This document shows, piece by piece, positions 1 to 8,039 of a DNA stretch of 38,316 bases. Numbering within the stretch: the stretch's first letter is position 1; each line of letters opens with the position of its first letter. Source of the DNA: Rhodanobacteraceae bacterium (GTDB taxonomy: Bacteria; Pseudomonadota; Gammaproteobacteria; Xanthomonadales; Rhodanobacteraceae); assembly GCA_016790075.1 (NCBI GenBank), contig JAEUPP010000062.1, positions 1 through 38,316 on the forward strand, written 5' to 3'. Made by a program: the position numbers and the translations under genes. The notes below the pieces were generated by a model, which was not told the origin of the DNA, ran no database searches, and saw only the letters and a program-made list of their open reading frames with translations.

Positions 1-134
1 AGCAACCACTGGCTTCACATGCTCCGGAATCCGTTGATACCGGCTGGCTTCACATCGTCCGGAACGGTGGCTTCTCATGCCCCGGAATCGTGGCTTCTCA
101 TGCTCCGGAACGGTGGCTTCTCATGGACCGGAAT
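1..134. mobile_element. Probable right end of an insertion sequence (IS21-like?)
   Basis: The segment has no credible gene, consists mostly of phased repeats, and stops abruptly at about 134, where coding sequence of a truncated ATPase begins. This is what a terminal region of an element inserted into, or recombined with, the ATPase gene would look like. The transposase genes would lie left of position 1 and cannot be seen. The family assignment rests only on the multiple-terminal-repeat layout and is tentative. Confidence 0.4.
10..134. repeat. Five 21-bp repeats, mostly at a 23-bp period
   Basis: Five near-identical 21-mers begin at 10, 45, 68, 91 and 114. They follow the pattern TGGCTTCNCATGCTCCGGAAY with one to three changes each. 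The last four are spaced exactly 23 bp apart, about two helical turns; the first is 35 bp from the second. The last copy supplies the stop codon of the broken ATPase gene to its right. Regularly spaced ~20-bp binding sites are known at the ends of IS21-family elements, so an insertion-sequence end is the leading explanation. The spacers are only 2-14 nt, which excludes a CRISPR array. Confidence 0.85.
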
Positions 135-1727
135 ATCCAGCTAGGTCTCGAGAGCGGGTACTCATGGCCGCAGCAGTGACTTCATCAACTAATTTTTCCA
201 GAGCTTCAGCCTCCCTCTGCATGGCTTGCGCCAGTGCGTGGAGGCCGGATACAGGATTCTCCGGCAGTGTCGGTAAATCAGCCCATGTAGCCTTTCCGTA
301 GCAGGCATCTCTGGCGACGATCCGACGCTGATCAAGCCGTAACTCGATCTGACTCATCTGGTCGGCCAGAGACGAATCGAGTGCTCGTAGCTCGACGTGA
401 AGCGCAGTATCAAACCCGATGTCCAGGTTCGCCTTGCTCATCACATCGATCGCAGCTTTGGCCGCTGATTGGCTGGATCTCCATTGCTTCTCAGCATCTG
501 TCTGAATGTAGGTATTAAAAGCGTGCAGACGTTCGACAGCAGTACCGAGAGGCTGCTGGCACAGCGGGCACGGTGCATCCGCTCCCAAAGCAGGGAAAGT
601 TTGACCGGGATAAGCCTCGGTTGCGAATTTCCTTGCAGCCTCGAAGAGTGCTTTCCACTCTTCTCCACCGGTGCCAGGTAAGTAATCGGAACCTGACTTG
701 AAGTTCTCGGTGGCGATGTTGACGGCAGCTTTTGCCGTGGCGCTTTTCTTCACGAGCTGCTGCAGTTGATCAACAACCCCATCGTCAACGACGGCCATGG
801 CTCGGGTGCAACGCTTGCCTAGCTCGATCAGCCTACCGCCTCGTAAGCGAAGCTGCTGCGCCTTCTCTTTGGGGTTCGTCTCATTCAGGGCTTTCTGGAG
901 CCTCTCCGACTCGGAGATTTCCTCGGGCGTCAGTGTCGCAAGAGCATCGAGGTCGGCGATCTTCGTAGCTGCCGAAAGCTGGTCAAGAAACTTACCCACG
1001 CCAGTGGGTTGTCCTTTCAAATGACTAAACGCCGATGTGTTGGGCGTCGTCTTTTTCTGCTCCTGATCCAGCAAGGTTTTCAAGCGACCGCATGCGGCCG
1101 CCAGCTCCCGCAGGATATCCATGCCATATGGTGCGTAGGCGTAGTCATCCTGCTCGTCCAGATAGGCCCGGGCGCAGCGAGCATCGAAGATGGCTAGCGA
1201 TGCGAGAACGTCAGGAGAAGCTTCACCGTGTTTCCATATCGCTGGCACCGTCACGCCGTCAACCAGCATGTCAAACTCTGCTTGCGCCGGGCCTGATTCA
1301 TTGGTCGGCCGGTTGGCGTTCGGCAACACAGGGTCATCCCGATCACGCGCCCGGCAGGCCTTCTTGAATACCCGTGCATACCCTGACTTGCCTGACCCAT
1401 TGTCCCCGTAGATGACTGTCAAGCCCTCGGCAGCGAAGGACAGGGTTTTTCCTTCCGCCAGTGCATTGATGTTCCGGAGATTGCGAATGGACTGCAGTCG
1501 AATGATCTTTCCTGCCGCTTGGTCAGGAATGACTAGGTCAGCCGAGAAAACTCTGGCCTTTCGCTGTAGAGGGTCTTCGATGCCATGGGCAGACGTCAGC
1601 AATGCGAACAAGTCTGCGTCGTCGCTGACCGTGAGTTCACCAGTCTCGAACAGCCGAACGGCCGCTTCCTGCTGCAAACCGGCTGGGACGATGCCCACTG
1701 CTGAATAGCCTTCAGAACAAGCGACAT
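121..1727 (-). pseudogene. Broken PrrC/RloC-type zinc-hook AAA ATPase
   Basis: The protein resembles the AAA_13 (PrrC/RloC-like) ABC-type ATPases often found in defence loci. It shows a Walker A motif GDNGSGKS (bases 1384-1407), then a long helical region with a CPLC zinc-hook motif (559-570), as in Rad50 and RloC. It ends soon after the hook, so the second coil, ABC signature, Walker B and any C-terminal nuclease are missing; the stop lies in the repeat array. The natural start is probably the ATG at 1727, preceded by GGGAGGG. It gives an N-terminus (MSLVLKAIQQWASSQP) typical of the family, but in a different frame from the rest. The frame switches near 1675-1685, consistent with loss of one base. 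The long open frame upstream to 1851 is therefore probably not coding. The gene has two independent lesions and is very likely dead. Confidence 0.8.
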
Positions 1728-1934
1728 TACTACCCTCCCAGCTCGCTAACGTAGTGCCAGCTGTGCAAGCAAGCCTGGGCACTGTGTTACGAAGGGTGGT
1801 CCCAGCAAGCTGATCTTGCAAGAGCTGACGCAAAAGCACAGATCCTCTCACTGAGTCCGCTATTCCTGAGTTGCTGACGCAACAGCTTCTCTATAGCAAA
1901 ATCGGGACAATGATTCGCCTAAGGAACTTCGCCT
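1728..1934. promoter_or_regulatory. Divergent intergenic region with repeated operator-like site
   Basis: This 207-bp region separates the start of the broken ATPase gene from the divergent DUF4365 gene. It contains GCTGACGCAAAAGC at 1824-1837 and GCTGACGCAACAGC at 1873-1886, a 13/14 direct match 49 bp apart. The second copy sits in a perfect inverted repeat, GTTGC-TGAC-GCAAC, at 1870-1883. A TATAGC just downstream (about 1892) could be a -10 box for the rightward gene, but no good -35 is present. Autoregulatory binding is an inference. Confidence 0.35.
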
Positions 1935-4739
1935 GTGCGCTCCCCAAAGCAAGAGCCCATTGGGACTTCCGCCCTTAGCTATGTCAAAGGGGACTTCGAA
2001 GCCATAGGGTGGGGTCCGGTTGAGAATCCCAGCCATGACCTCGGTACCGATTTGTTGATTCAGGTTCGTGATGAACGTCGGTTCGAACGAGGTCTCATTG
2101 TCGGCGCACAGGTGAAGGGCGGCCCGTCGTGGTTCAAAGATCCTGACTATGACGACCAAGGGAACCTATTGGGCTGGTGGTTCTACGAGAGCACCGCCGA
2201 ACACTTCGACGACTGGGTAAGACATAGCCTGCCGCACCTTGTTGCTCTGTATGACTTCGGAGCAAAAAAAACCTATTGGGTGCATGTCACCGTCGACCGC
2301 TGCTTCCGCTCAGAGAAGGGTTGCAAGATTCTCGTTCCTGCCAACCAGATCGTGGACAAGGATCACCTTGATGCCCTGCTCGACGTGGCCGCCACACAAC
2401 GTGCGGCAGGCCGCTTCGAGCAACAGGTATTCCATGCTAGCGCCAATACCGTCCCGCCGGGACGTCGGCTTCGCTATGCGCTACTGGCGCCCCGACTGGT
2501 CGCACCTCACGCAAACAGAGGCGCCAAGAAGCCACTGGAGCCAGAGGAGTATCTTGCGCTGCTTGTTCGCCGACGATCATTCCAGATCTTCGGCTACAAA
2601 CAAGAGTTTCCAGACCAGCTTGATCTTAGCAAGGTCGATGACAAGACAGACTGGCGATGGCGATTCGCACACGCATTCGGGATTTTGGTGGATGACGGCA
2701 ATCACAAGCCTCTCTTAGGCTTACTTACCTCTGCTCCGCACTCTGCGGATTACTGCACAGCGGTTGCTGTTCTTGCAGCGGCATCCATGGACTCCGGCAG
2801 CGATCTACCCGCTGCCGAGCAGCTACTGAATGAGGTAATCACGAAAGACAGTGCCGCACCCGTCGACCTTGCATGGCTCCTGCTACATCGAGCATGGCTG
2901 AAGGTAGAGCGAGGCGATGTGACCGAAGCTCGGCAAGACGCGGCTAATGCCACCCGGGCACTTCGGGGGGACGAGGATGACCCGACTGCGACGCTACTTG
3001 CCGGAGTAGCAGCCAACTTACTTTTTCGGACAGCCGCTTTTGGCGATGGCGACTTAGAAGATGTCATCAACTCCAATGACACCGCTCCTGCCTGGTGGCG
3101 AGCGCAGACATTGTCGTGGGCCTTGGGAAACATCGATGATGAGGCCTTCGAAGATTGGGCCGGTAGCAGCGATCCCACCGAATTCGACACAGACGGCGTG
3201 GAGTATCTGGAATCTAGCCGCCTCAACGCCGCCCTCGCTGCGGACCGGGATGCCTGGCAATCCATATCAGCACGTCAAGGAAAATACTTCATACGTCGGG
3301 CACAGCAGGGCGGCGACGACGTCCGACTACTTCAGGGCCTCGACCAACTTCGCCGTGCTGGCGACAGGGAACCTTTGGCGCGTGCCATACGGGTAGTTCT
3401 TCATACAGGCCCGGTATCGATAGTGCGAGAGGTAGCGGAACGAGCATCACCAAAAAGCTTGAGCCGAACCACGGCTTTTACCACCCTGACCCTATGGGAA
3501 GTCGCTGCTGATGCGTTACCACAGGATTACGCGTCCGAACTCGCCGACTGGTGCTTCCGCATCGTATCAAGCAGTGAAGCGTTCAATGCCTTCCGGGAGG
3601 GTCTCGGGCTCACGTTCGATATCACATCAACGGTATTGAGTGCGCTTGGCAAACTCCTAGTGGTGGCATCGCCCGATATCCGACTGAGGGTTGCGGGCCA
3701 TCTGCTCGATGTTCCGAGCAAGACCAGCTGGCCTGACGACTGGGCACGCCTAACACTAAACCTCGATGAGGCTTCGTTCCGTGCAGTTGGTATTGACCGG
3801 CTCTACGGGAAGGCTGTCGAAATCGACAATCACTACTTCAAGGATGCCCTGTTGCATCAACTCGCTGTCGTCGGCTCAGCCGAAGCACGGGCACTGCTTA
3901 TAGAGCGATCCCGCATCAGCACGCTGGCCTTGCAGTGCATTCCCTACAGATCGCGCTTTGACCCTGATCTCGTGCGCAATCTCATTGAACGACTAGTGCC
4001 CGAACTATCACGGATTCGCCAAGATGCAGCGAACAGTACACATGGCTTCGGTGGCACCGATGTTGCTCGCCTGATAGCCATTCTGAATGTATTGCATCCC
4101 GACATGGCGCAATGGGATGCCCTGCTCGACTACTTGTCCGATCCGAAGGTATCGGCCGAGAACAAATCAGGCGCGGTTACCCGCTTGGTTCATGACTTCG
4201 GCAAACTCGACAGCAACGTGCAAAATCGAGTCAGAGCCGTCGTTCCCGTATTGCTGGCGTGCCGCTTCGTGGCTTCGAATTGGAAGGGCCGGATCTTCGA
4301 AGGGGCAACCCGACTCGCCATAGTTGCTATGGAATCACCGGAGGAGCAGAGCCGGGCCACCGTGGCACTCTTGAGCGGAACAGCATCGCACCGACGCGTA
4401 GCGGCCCTGCTGATCGGCACGGGCATCGCTTCGGAAGCCGCTTCTGCACTACACGCCGTTGTCGCCGATCAGGATCGAAACGTGCGTGCATATGCGGCAC
4501 ATTCTATTGGGCGGATAGCGAGTAGATCGATAACGATGGAATGGCTTCCGACGATCGATAGGATCGCTCAAGATCGGGGCACTGCTCTGCCGTCGGCGTT
4601 TCTCGAGGGCCTGCTGGAATCACCATTCAACGGCCATACTGAAATCCTGAAGCTCGTCGAGTCGCTGAAATCACACGGTTCATGTCGAGTCAGGGCACTC
4701 GTAGCGCAATTCATCGAGCATCTTCCAGTTCAAGCCTAG
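1935..4739 (+). CDS. DUF4365 nuclease-like domain fused to long helical repeats
   Basis: This 934-residue protein starts at GTG 1935, eight bases after AAGGAA. Residues ~8-160 match the DUF4365 pattern, a PD-(D/E)XK-like fold. Candidate active-site residues are E22, D39 (in HDLGTD) and Q59-V60-K61 (AQVKGG), followed by the conserved tract containing HFDDWVRHSLP. DUF4365 domains are common in prokaryotic defence genes. The remaining ~750 residues are almost entirely helical and repetitive. The middle looks TPR-like, with a segment about work units and paired helices around residues 290-370, and the end (~800-930) looks like HEAT repeats. Such arrays usually bind protein or nucleic acid. The fusion suggests a large sensor scaffold with an attached nuclease. 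The next gene, 73 bp downstream on the same strand, encodes another nuclease-like protein. The exact family was not recognised, and nuclease activity is inferred. Confidence 0.75.
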   Translation: MRSPKQEPIGTSALSYVKGDFEAIGWGPVENPSHDLGTDLLIQVRDERRFERGLIVGAQVKGGPSWFKDPDYDDQGNLLGWWFYESTAEHFDDWVRHSLPHLVALYDFGAKKTYWVHVTVDRCFRSEKGCKILVPANQIVDKDHLDALLDVAATQRAAGRFEQQVFHASANTVPPGRRLRYALLAPRLVAPHANRGAKKPLEPEEYLALLVRRRSFQIFGYKQEFPDQLDLSKVDDKTDWRWRFAHAFGILVDDGNHKPLLGLLTSAPHSADYCTAVAVLAAASMDSGSDLPAAEQLLNEVITKDSAAPVDLAWLLLHRAWLKVERGDVTEARQDAANATRALRGDEDDPTATLLAGVAANLLFRTAAFGDGDLEDVINSNDTAPAWWRAQTLSWALGNIDDEAFEDWAGSSDPTEFDTDGVEYLESSRLNAALAADRDAWQSISARQGKYFIRRAQQGGDDVRLLQGLDQLRRAGDREPLARAIRVVLHTGPVSIVREVAERASPKSLSRTTAFTTLTLWEVAADALPQDYASELADWCFRIVSSSEAFNAFREGLGLTFDITSTVLSALGKLLVVASPDIRLRVAGHLLDVPSKTSWPDDWARLTLNLDEASFRAVGIDRLYGKAVEIDNHYFKDALLHQLAVVGSAEARALLIERSRISTLALQCIPYRSRFDPDLVRNLIERLVPELSRIRQDAANSTHGFGGTDVARLIAILNVLHPDMAQWDALLDYLSDPKVSAENKSGAVTRLVHDFGKLDSNVQNRVRAVVPVLLACRFVASNWKGRIFEGATRLAIVAMESPEEQSRATVALLSGTASHRRVAALLIGTGIASEAASALHAVVADQDRNVRAYAAHSIGRIASRSITMEWLPTIDRIAQDRGTALPSAFLEGLLESPFNGHTEILKLVESLKSHGSCRVRALVAQFIEHLPVQA

Positions 4740-4812
4740 ACTTCGAAGCACTCAGAGTCTGCATATCTGCATCAACCTTGCTAGCCTGGTCACCGCATCC
4801 CGGAGACCGCCA

Positions 4813-5931
4813 ATGTCACTGAGCGAACTGACCGACCCCGAAGCCGTCCGGCAGGCCATCGCCGAGTTCGACCGCATTGGGCGTACGGCCTTCCTGGATC
4901 GCTACGGCTTCGGCCGATCCCGCGAATACATGCTGCGTACTGACTCAGACCAGCTCTACGACAGCAAGGCCATCATCGGTGCTGCCTTTGGCTTCCAGCA
5001 CCCGGAACGTGGCCCGCTTCGCCCATCGGATTTCACCGGGGGAGAGAACACGGTTCAACCCAAGCTGGAAGAACTCGGCTTCGACGTGGTGCGTATTGGT
5101 GAAGTCTGGTCCCGAGCCGAGGTTGAACACACCGTTTCAGACTATCTTGAAATGCTGGCTCTGGAGGCACGCGGGGATGCCTACAACAAGAGCGAGCATA
5201 ACGCCCAGCTACGCTCCCGCCTTTCAGCTCGGTCCAAGGCTTCCGTCGAATTGAAACATCAGAACATAAGTGCGGTGCTGCATGAACTCGGCTTGCCCTT
5301 TATTCGGGGCTACAAGCCCAGATCTAACATCCAAGAGCTGCTGCGTGAGGTGGTGATTCAGTCGATCCGGCAGCGCCAGGAAGACTTGGCACGCATCATG
5401 GACGACTACCAAGCCGGGCATACCCCAACAGGCCCGGATTACACCGCTGTCCTCGTCGACCCACCCGAACCCATAGCTTCGCCCGAACCGACTCAACGTC
5501 TGCGCCTGCCACGCAAGCTGGACTATGCCGCCCGGGACGAGAACAACCGTTCACTCGGGAGAGCTGGAGAAAGCTGGACCCTGGGCTATGAGCGGCATCG
5601 GCTGGGGCAAGCTTCACGGCATGATCTGGCCAGCCGGATCGAATGGGTAGCCGACAGCCAGGGGGATGGTGCTGGCTATGACATCGGCTCCTTCGACGAA
5701 GACGGCACCGCCAACTTCATTGAGGTCAAGACGACCAACGGTGCTGCAGCGACACCTTTCATGGTGAGCAGCAATGAGCTGTCGTTCTCTGCTGAGGCTG
5801 GTGATGCCTTCCGCCTCTATCGAATCTTCGAGTTCCGTTCGGCCGCTCGCTTATTTGTGCTACATGGAAATCTTGCGAGGGTGCTTACGCTAACGCCGAT
5901 CAACTACCGGGCACGGGTCGGAAATGTATAG
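4813..5931 (+). CDS. ScoMcrA-head/DUF3883 restriction-type nuclease
   Basis: This 372-residue protein starts at ATG 4813 with GGAG seven bases upstream. Residues ~5-95 resemble the N-terminal head domain of ScoMcrA-type (type IV) restriction enzymes, with the stretch YDSKAIIGAAFGF and a final EELGF. Residues ~245-345 match DUF3883, the PD-(D/E)XK-like domain of NO VEIN proteins. They contain a GES/YE helix (residues ~254-262), D290 in GAGYDIGSF, and E304-V-K306 in IEVKTT, so the D...ExK catalytic set is present. The middle region (~100-200) is helical. The architecture suggests a DNA endonuclease that recognises modified or foreign DNA, working with or beside the DUF4365 protein upstream. No methylase accompanies it, which fits a modification-dependent or non-classical system. 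The 3' neighbour is convergent. Cleavage specificity cannot be deduced. Confidence 0.75.
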   Translation: MSLSELTDPEAVRQAIAEFDRIGRTAFLDRYGFGRSREYMLRTDSDQLYDSKAIIGAAFGFQHPERGPLRPSDFTGGENTVQPKLEELGFDVVRIGEVWSRAEVEHTVSDYLEMLALEARGDAYNKSEHNAQLRSRLSARSKASVELKHQNISAVLHELGLPFIRGYKPRSNIQELLREVVIQSIRQRQEDLARIMDDYQAGHTPTGPDYTAVLVDPPEPIASPEPTQRLRLPRKLDYAARDENNRSLGRAGESWTLGYERHRLGQASRHDLASRIEWVADSQGDGAGYDIGSFDEDGTANFIEVKTTNGAAATPFMVSSNELSFSAEAGDAFRLYRIFEFRSAARLFVLHGNLARVLTLTPINYRARVGNV

Positions 5932-6008
5932 TTGTAGTTCCGCGACGCTGCCGCGCATGCCGAACAACCACAACTCTCAGAAGCTACATCCGATATAGAA
6001 AATCTTGT

Positions 6009-6734
6009 TCAGAAGTCGACCCTGTATGTCCCGTCTGCCGGATGCGGGCCCACGTAAAAAACAAGAACCTTCGTTACGTTGGACACATCAGCAACGGCGA
6101 AGTATACGCGCGCTGCCGCTGCCGCTTGCGTGTGGTCGCCATCCTTGAGGTGCCATTGAGTCTCGCCAGACACATTCTTTCCATTGCTATCTATTGTGTA
6201 TTTATAAACAATTTTCCCATTTTGCGCATAATCCACAGCATACTTCGCTTTCCATTCTCGCATCGGCCCGCAGTCTTCGCCGCCCGCGACTCGCGCCAAG
6301 ATGTCAGCCGCCCTTGAGATAAACGGCCAACGAAGCTCCCGAATCTGGTCAGCGACGCTTAGCGCAGAAGCGTGGAGCACCAGATTGGCCGCACGGCCAG
6401 CGGCAGCTGTGAACGAAACGCTGGGGGCGTTAAATTGAACCACCACTTTTTCGGGCGGCACTAGCCAGTCGCGAAGCTGCTGATCTTCCACACGGAATTT
6501 CTTCGGCTCACAGCAAAGATCGACTACTTGCGCAATGCTCTTTCTGTACTTCCTATCTATCTGACAAGCGGCTGCTTGCGCGCCCTTGTGCTGGGTTAAT
6601 AAGCGCATCTCTTCAGCGTTTGGTGCCTCGGAGCCTCTTCTTGCGACGATGATGGTCACATCGACAACACCCAAGCTAGCCACTAAATCCGATAGCTGGC
6701 GATGCCATGTGTGATAGACGAAAATGAATCGCAC
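6009..6734 (-). CDS. Unrecognised protein, second gene of a two-gene operon
   Basis: This 241-residue protein starts at GTG 6734, 17 bases after the stop of the upstream gene, with GAGG nearby, so the two genes are probably co-transcribed. No known family was recognised. The N-terminus (FIFVYHTWHRQLSDLV, then VDVTIIVARRG) looks like alternating strand and helix. The C-terminal ~70 residues are beta-rich and aromatic, ending KVLVFYVGPHP and GTYRVDF. Around residues 125-165 it carries IRELRWPFISRAADIL, which resembles LRELRLPIGSVVDIL at the C-terminus of the upstream protein. That suggests a shared helical module. It has no signal peptide or membrane segment. It could be an effector or partner of the LOTUS-like protein, but there is no direct evidence for a function. 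Confidence 0.65.
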   Translation of the reverse strand: MRFIFVYHTWHRQLSDLVASLGVVDVTIIVARRGSEAPNAEEMRLLTQHKGAQAAACQIDRKYRKSIAQVVDLCCEPKKFRVEDQQLRDWLVPPEKVVVQFNAPSVSFTAAAGRAANLVLHASALSVADQIRELRWPFISRAADILARVAGGEDCGPMREWKAKYAVDYAQNGKIVYKYTIDSNGKNVSGETQWHLKDGDHTQAAAAARVYFAVADVSNVTKVLVFYVGPHPADGTYRVDF

Positions 6735-6751
6735 GTGACGTGCCTCGTCTA

Positions 6752-7612
6752 TTAGTCAGAAGCCGGAGGTACGCCCAAGATGTCTACAACTGAACCAATG
6801 GGCAATCTTAGTTCACGCAGCTGTTGCCCACTCATACCTTGCACTATTCGAATGATTATGGTGCGCAATGCAGCATCCGCATCGCGACCATGAGCTGGTT
6901 CAGGGATCGCAGCTCGCTTACGTGCTGATGCAAACAGGTGGTTCTCTCGCACCGCCTCCAATAAGCTCTCAACATCAGGTCGATTAAACCCGCTGGCCAG
7001 CAAACGCTCACTCAGTTTTTCTTCGAGGTAGCGCCGCCTAAAATTGTTCCAAGCTACCACCTGCTTTACGGCTCGAAGTTCCCTGACCCACACCTGCCAC
7101 CAACGGGTGTCGCCAGAGTTGATAACCGGCAACAGTTTCGACTTGAGATCTTCCCCAAGATCTTGAGCGAACTGTCGAGCCATCGACTCATGGACACTCA
7201 CGGAAGCGGGTTCGACTAACACTTCTCTGGGAAGCAAGCCTTCGCCACGAACCACTACCCGGATTCGGAGATCATCGCGAGATATGTGCAGTACGACTGG
7301 ACTATTAGGACTTACCCAGACTCGCCAGTAGTCGGTGTCCGCCTCGCCCGCCACAAGGTTCGCGGCGTGTGAAACCTTTTCGTGAACTACGGTTTCGTAT
7401 ACGTAGTCCAACCCCGCCCGCTTCTGAGCCACGATGACGTCAGCAAGATGCATCTGGATGAAGTGCCGAAGGTTATCGACACCCAGAGCTTTGGGGTTCC
7501 AGTCTGGCAGTTGCTGTCGCAGCATTTGCGCCAGCTGGGAGCCTAGGATGTTGGGTCGTTCGGCAACTATCTTCCGAATAACCGCTGCCGCTTCCTGTAT
7601 CTGGCTGTTCAT
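6752..7612 (-). CDS. Protein with LOTUS/OST-HTH-like N-terminus
   Basis: The reading frame is open from 7711, but the best start is ATG 7612 (MNSQIQ), with CGGAG about eight bases upstream. The longer form would translate through a terminator hairpin. The 286-residue protein begins with a ~70-residue winged-helix-like segment whose pattern (ILGSQLAQMLRQQLP, then NLRHFIQMHLADV) resembles LOTUS/OST-HTH domains, which bind RNA. The middle (~80-190) contains Trp-rich strands (YWRVWVSP, RWWQVWVREL). The C-terminus holds LRELRLPIGSVVDIL, a motif echoed in the downstream gene. No catalytic motif was recognised. It starts a two-gene operon with the gene ending at 6009. The LOTUS assignment is by eye and moderate at best. 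Confidence 0.6.
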   Translation of the reverse strand: MNSQIQEAAAVIRKIVAERPNILGSQLAQMLRQQLPDWNPKALGVDNLRHFIQMHLADVIVAQKRAGLDYVYETVVHEKVSHAANLVAGEADTDYWRVWVSPNSPVVLHISRDDLRIRVVVRGEGLLPREVLVEPASVSVHESMARQFAQDLGEDLKSKLLPVINSGDTRWWQVWVRELRAVKQVVAWNNFRRRYLEEKLSERLLASGFNRPDVESLLEAVRENHLFASARKRAAIPEPAHGRDADAALRTIIIRIVQGMSGQQLRELRLPIGSVVDILGVPPASD

Positions 7613-7631
7613 GTCACAGCTCCGGAAATGA

Positions 7632-7660
7632 AAAAGCCCACCGATTAACGGTAGGCTTTT
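7632..7660 (-). terminator. Bidirectional hairpin just upstream of the LOTUS-like gene
   Basis: The arms AAAGCC and ACCG pair with CGGT and GGCTTT around the loop ATTAA, giving 4 bp, one mismatch, then 7 bp. On the minus strand it is followed by TTTTT, making a good intrinsic terminator; the opposite side ends in TTTT. It stops only ~19 bases before the start codon at 7612 and overlaps where a promoter for that gene would be expected. It could end transcripts from the HEPN-like gene upstream, or act as an attenuator. Confidence 0.65.
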
Positions 7661-8039
7661 GTCGTGAAAACAGCGAGTCTTAGCTACTGTTTTTACGTCG
7701 GATTGCTCCAATAGGATGCAACCAACGGCGTCTTGAGCCTGACCTAGCTCGATAGACAGCCCCGAAGCGGAGAAGCGCGGTCGTCACGCGTACGGATTGT
7801 AGTCAATCCTACCGGTAAAGCCGAAGAATCGCAAGAAGCGCTAGATGGATTGGAAAGACATTGAACGCTGGGGATAACACTTTAGCCAGATCTGCCAGTT
7901 TCGCCAGCAAATCAGAATGTTATCGAACATATCGGAAACTCATCCATGCTAGCGGAGCAAGTATGGCCGATACCGCCATGATCAGATCTTAAACGCTGGA
8001 GCCATCCGAGGGACGACTGCTGAACCAGGTACTGCCTGT
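7661..8039. other. Non-coding stretch between two island genes
   Basis: About 380 bp with no convincing reading frame on either strand, between the HEPN-like gene and the terminator hairpin. It is richer in A and T than the flanking genes. It could hold the leader of the two-gene operon or the decayed remnant of another gene. No RNA gene or clear promoter was identified. Confidence 0.5.

Noticed and set aside
10-134. CRISPR array
   Set aside because: Spacers of 2-14 bases between 21-bp repeats are far too short, and no cas genes are present.
1728-1851. N-terminal 41 residues of the open frame of the zinc-hook ATPase
   Set aside because: The Shine-Dalgarno sequence and family-like N-terminus point to ATG 1727 in another frame, so the open stretch above it is most likely intergenic.
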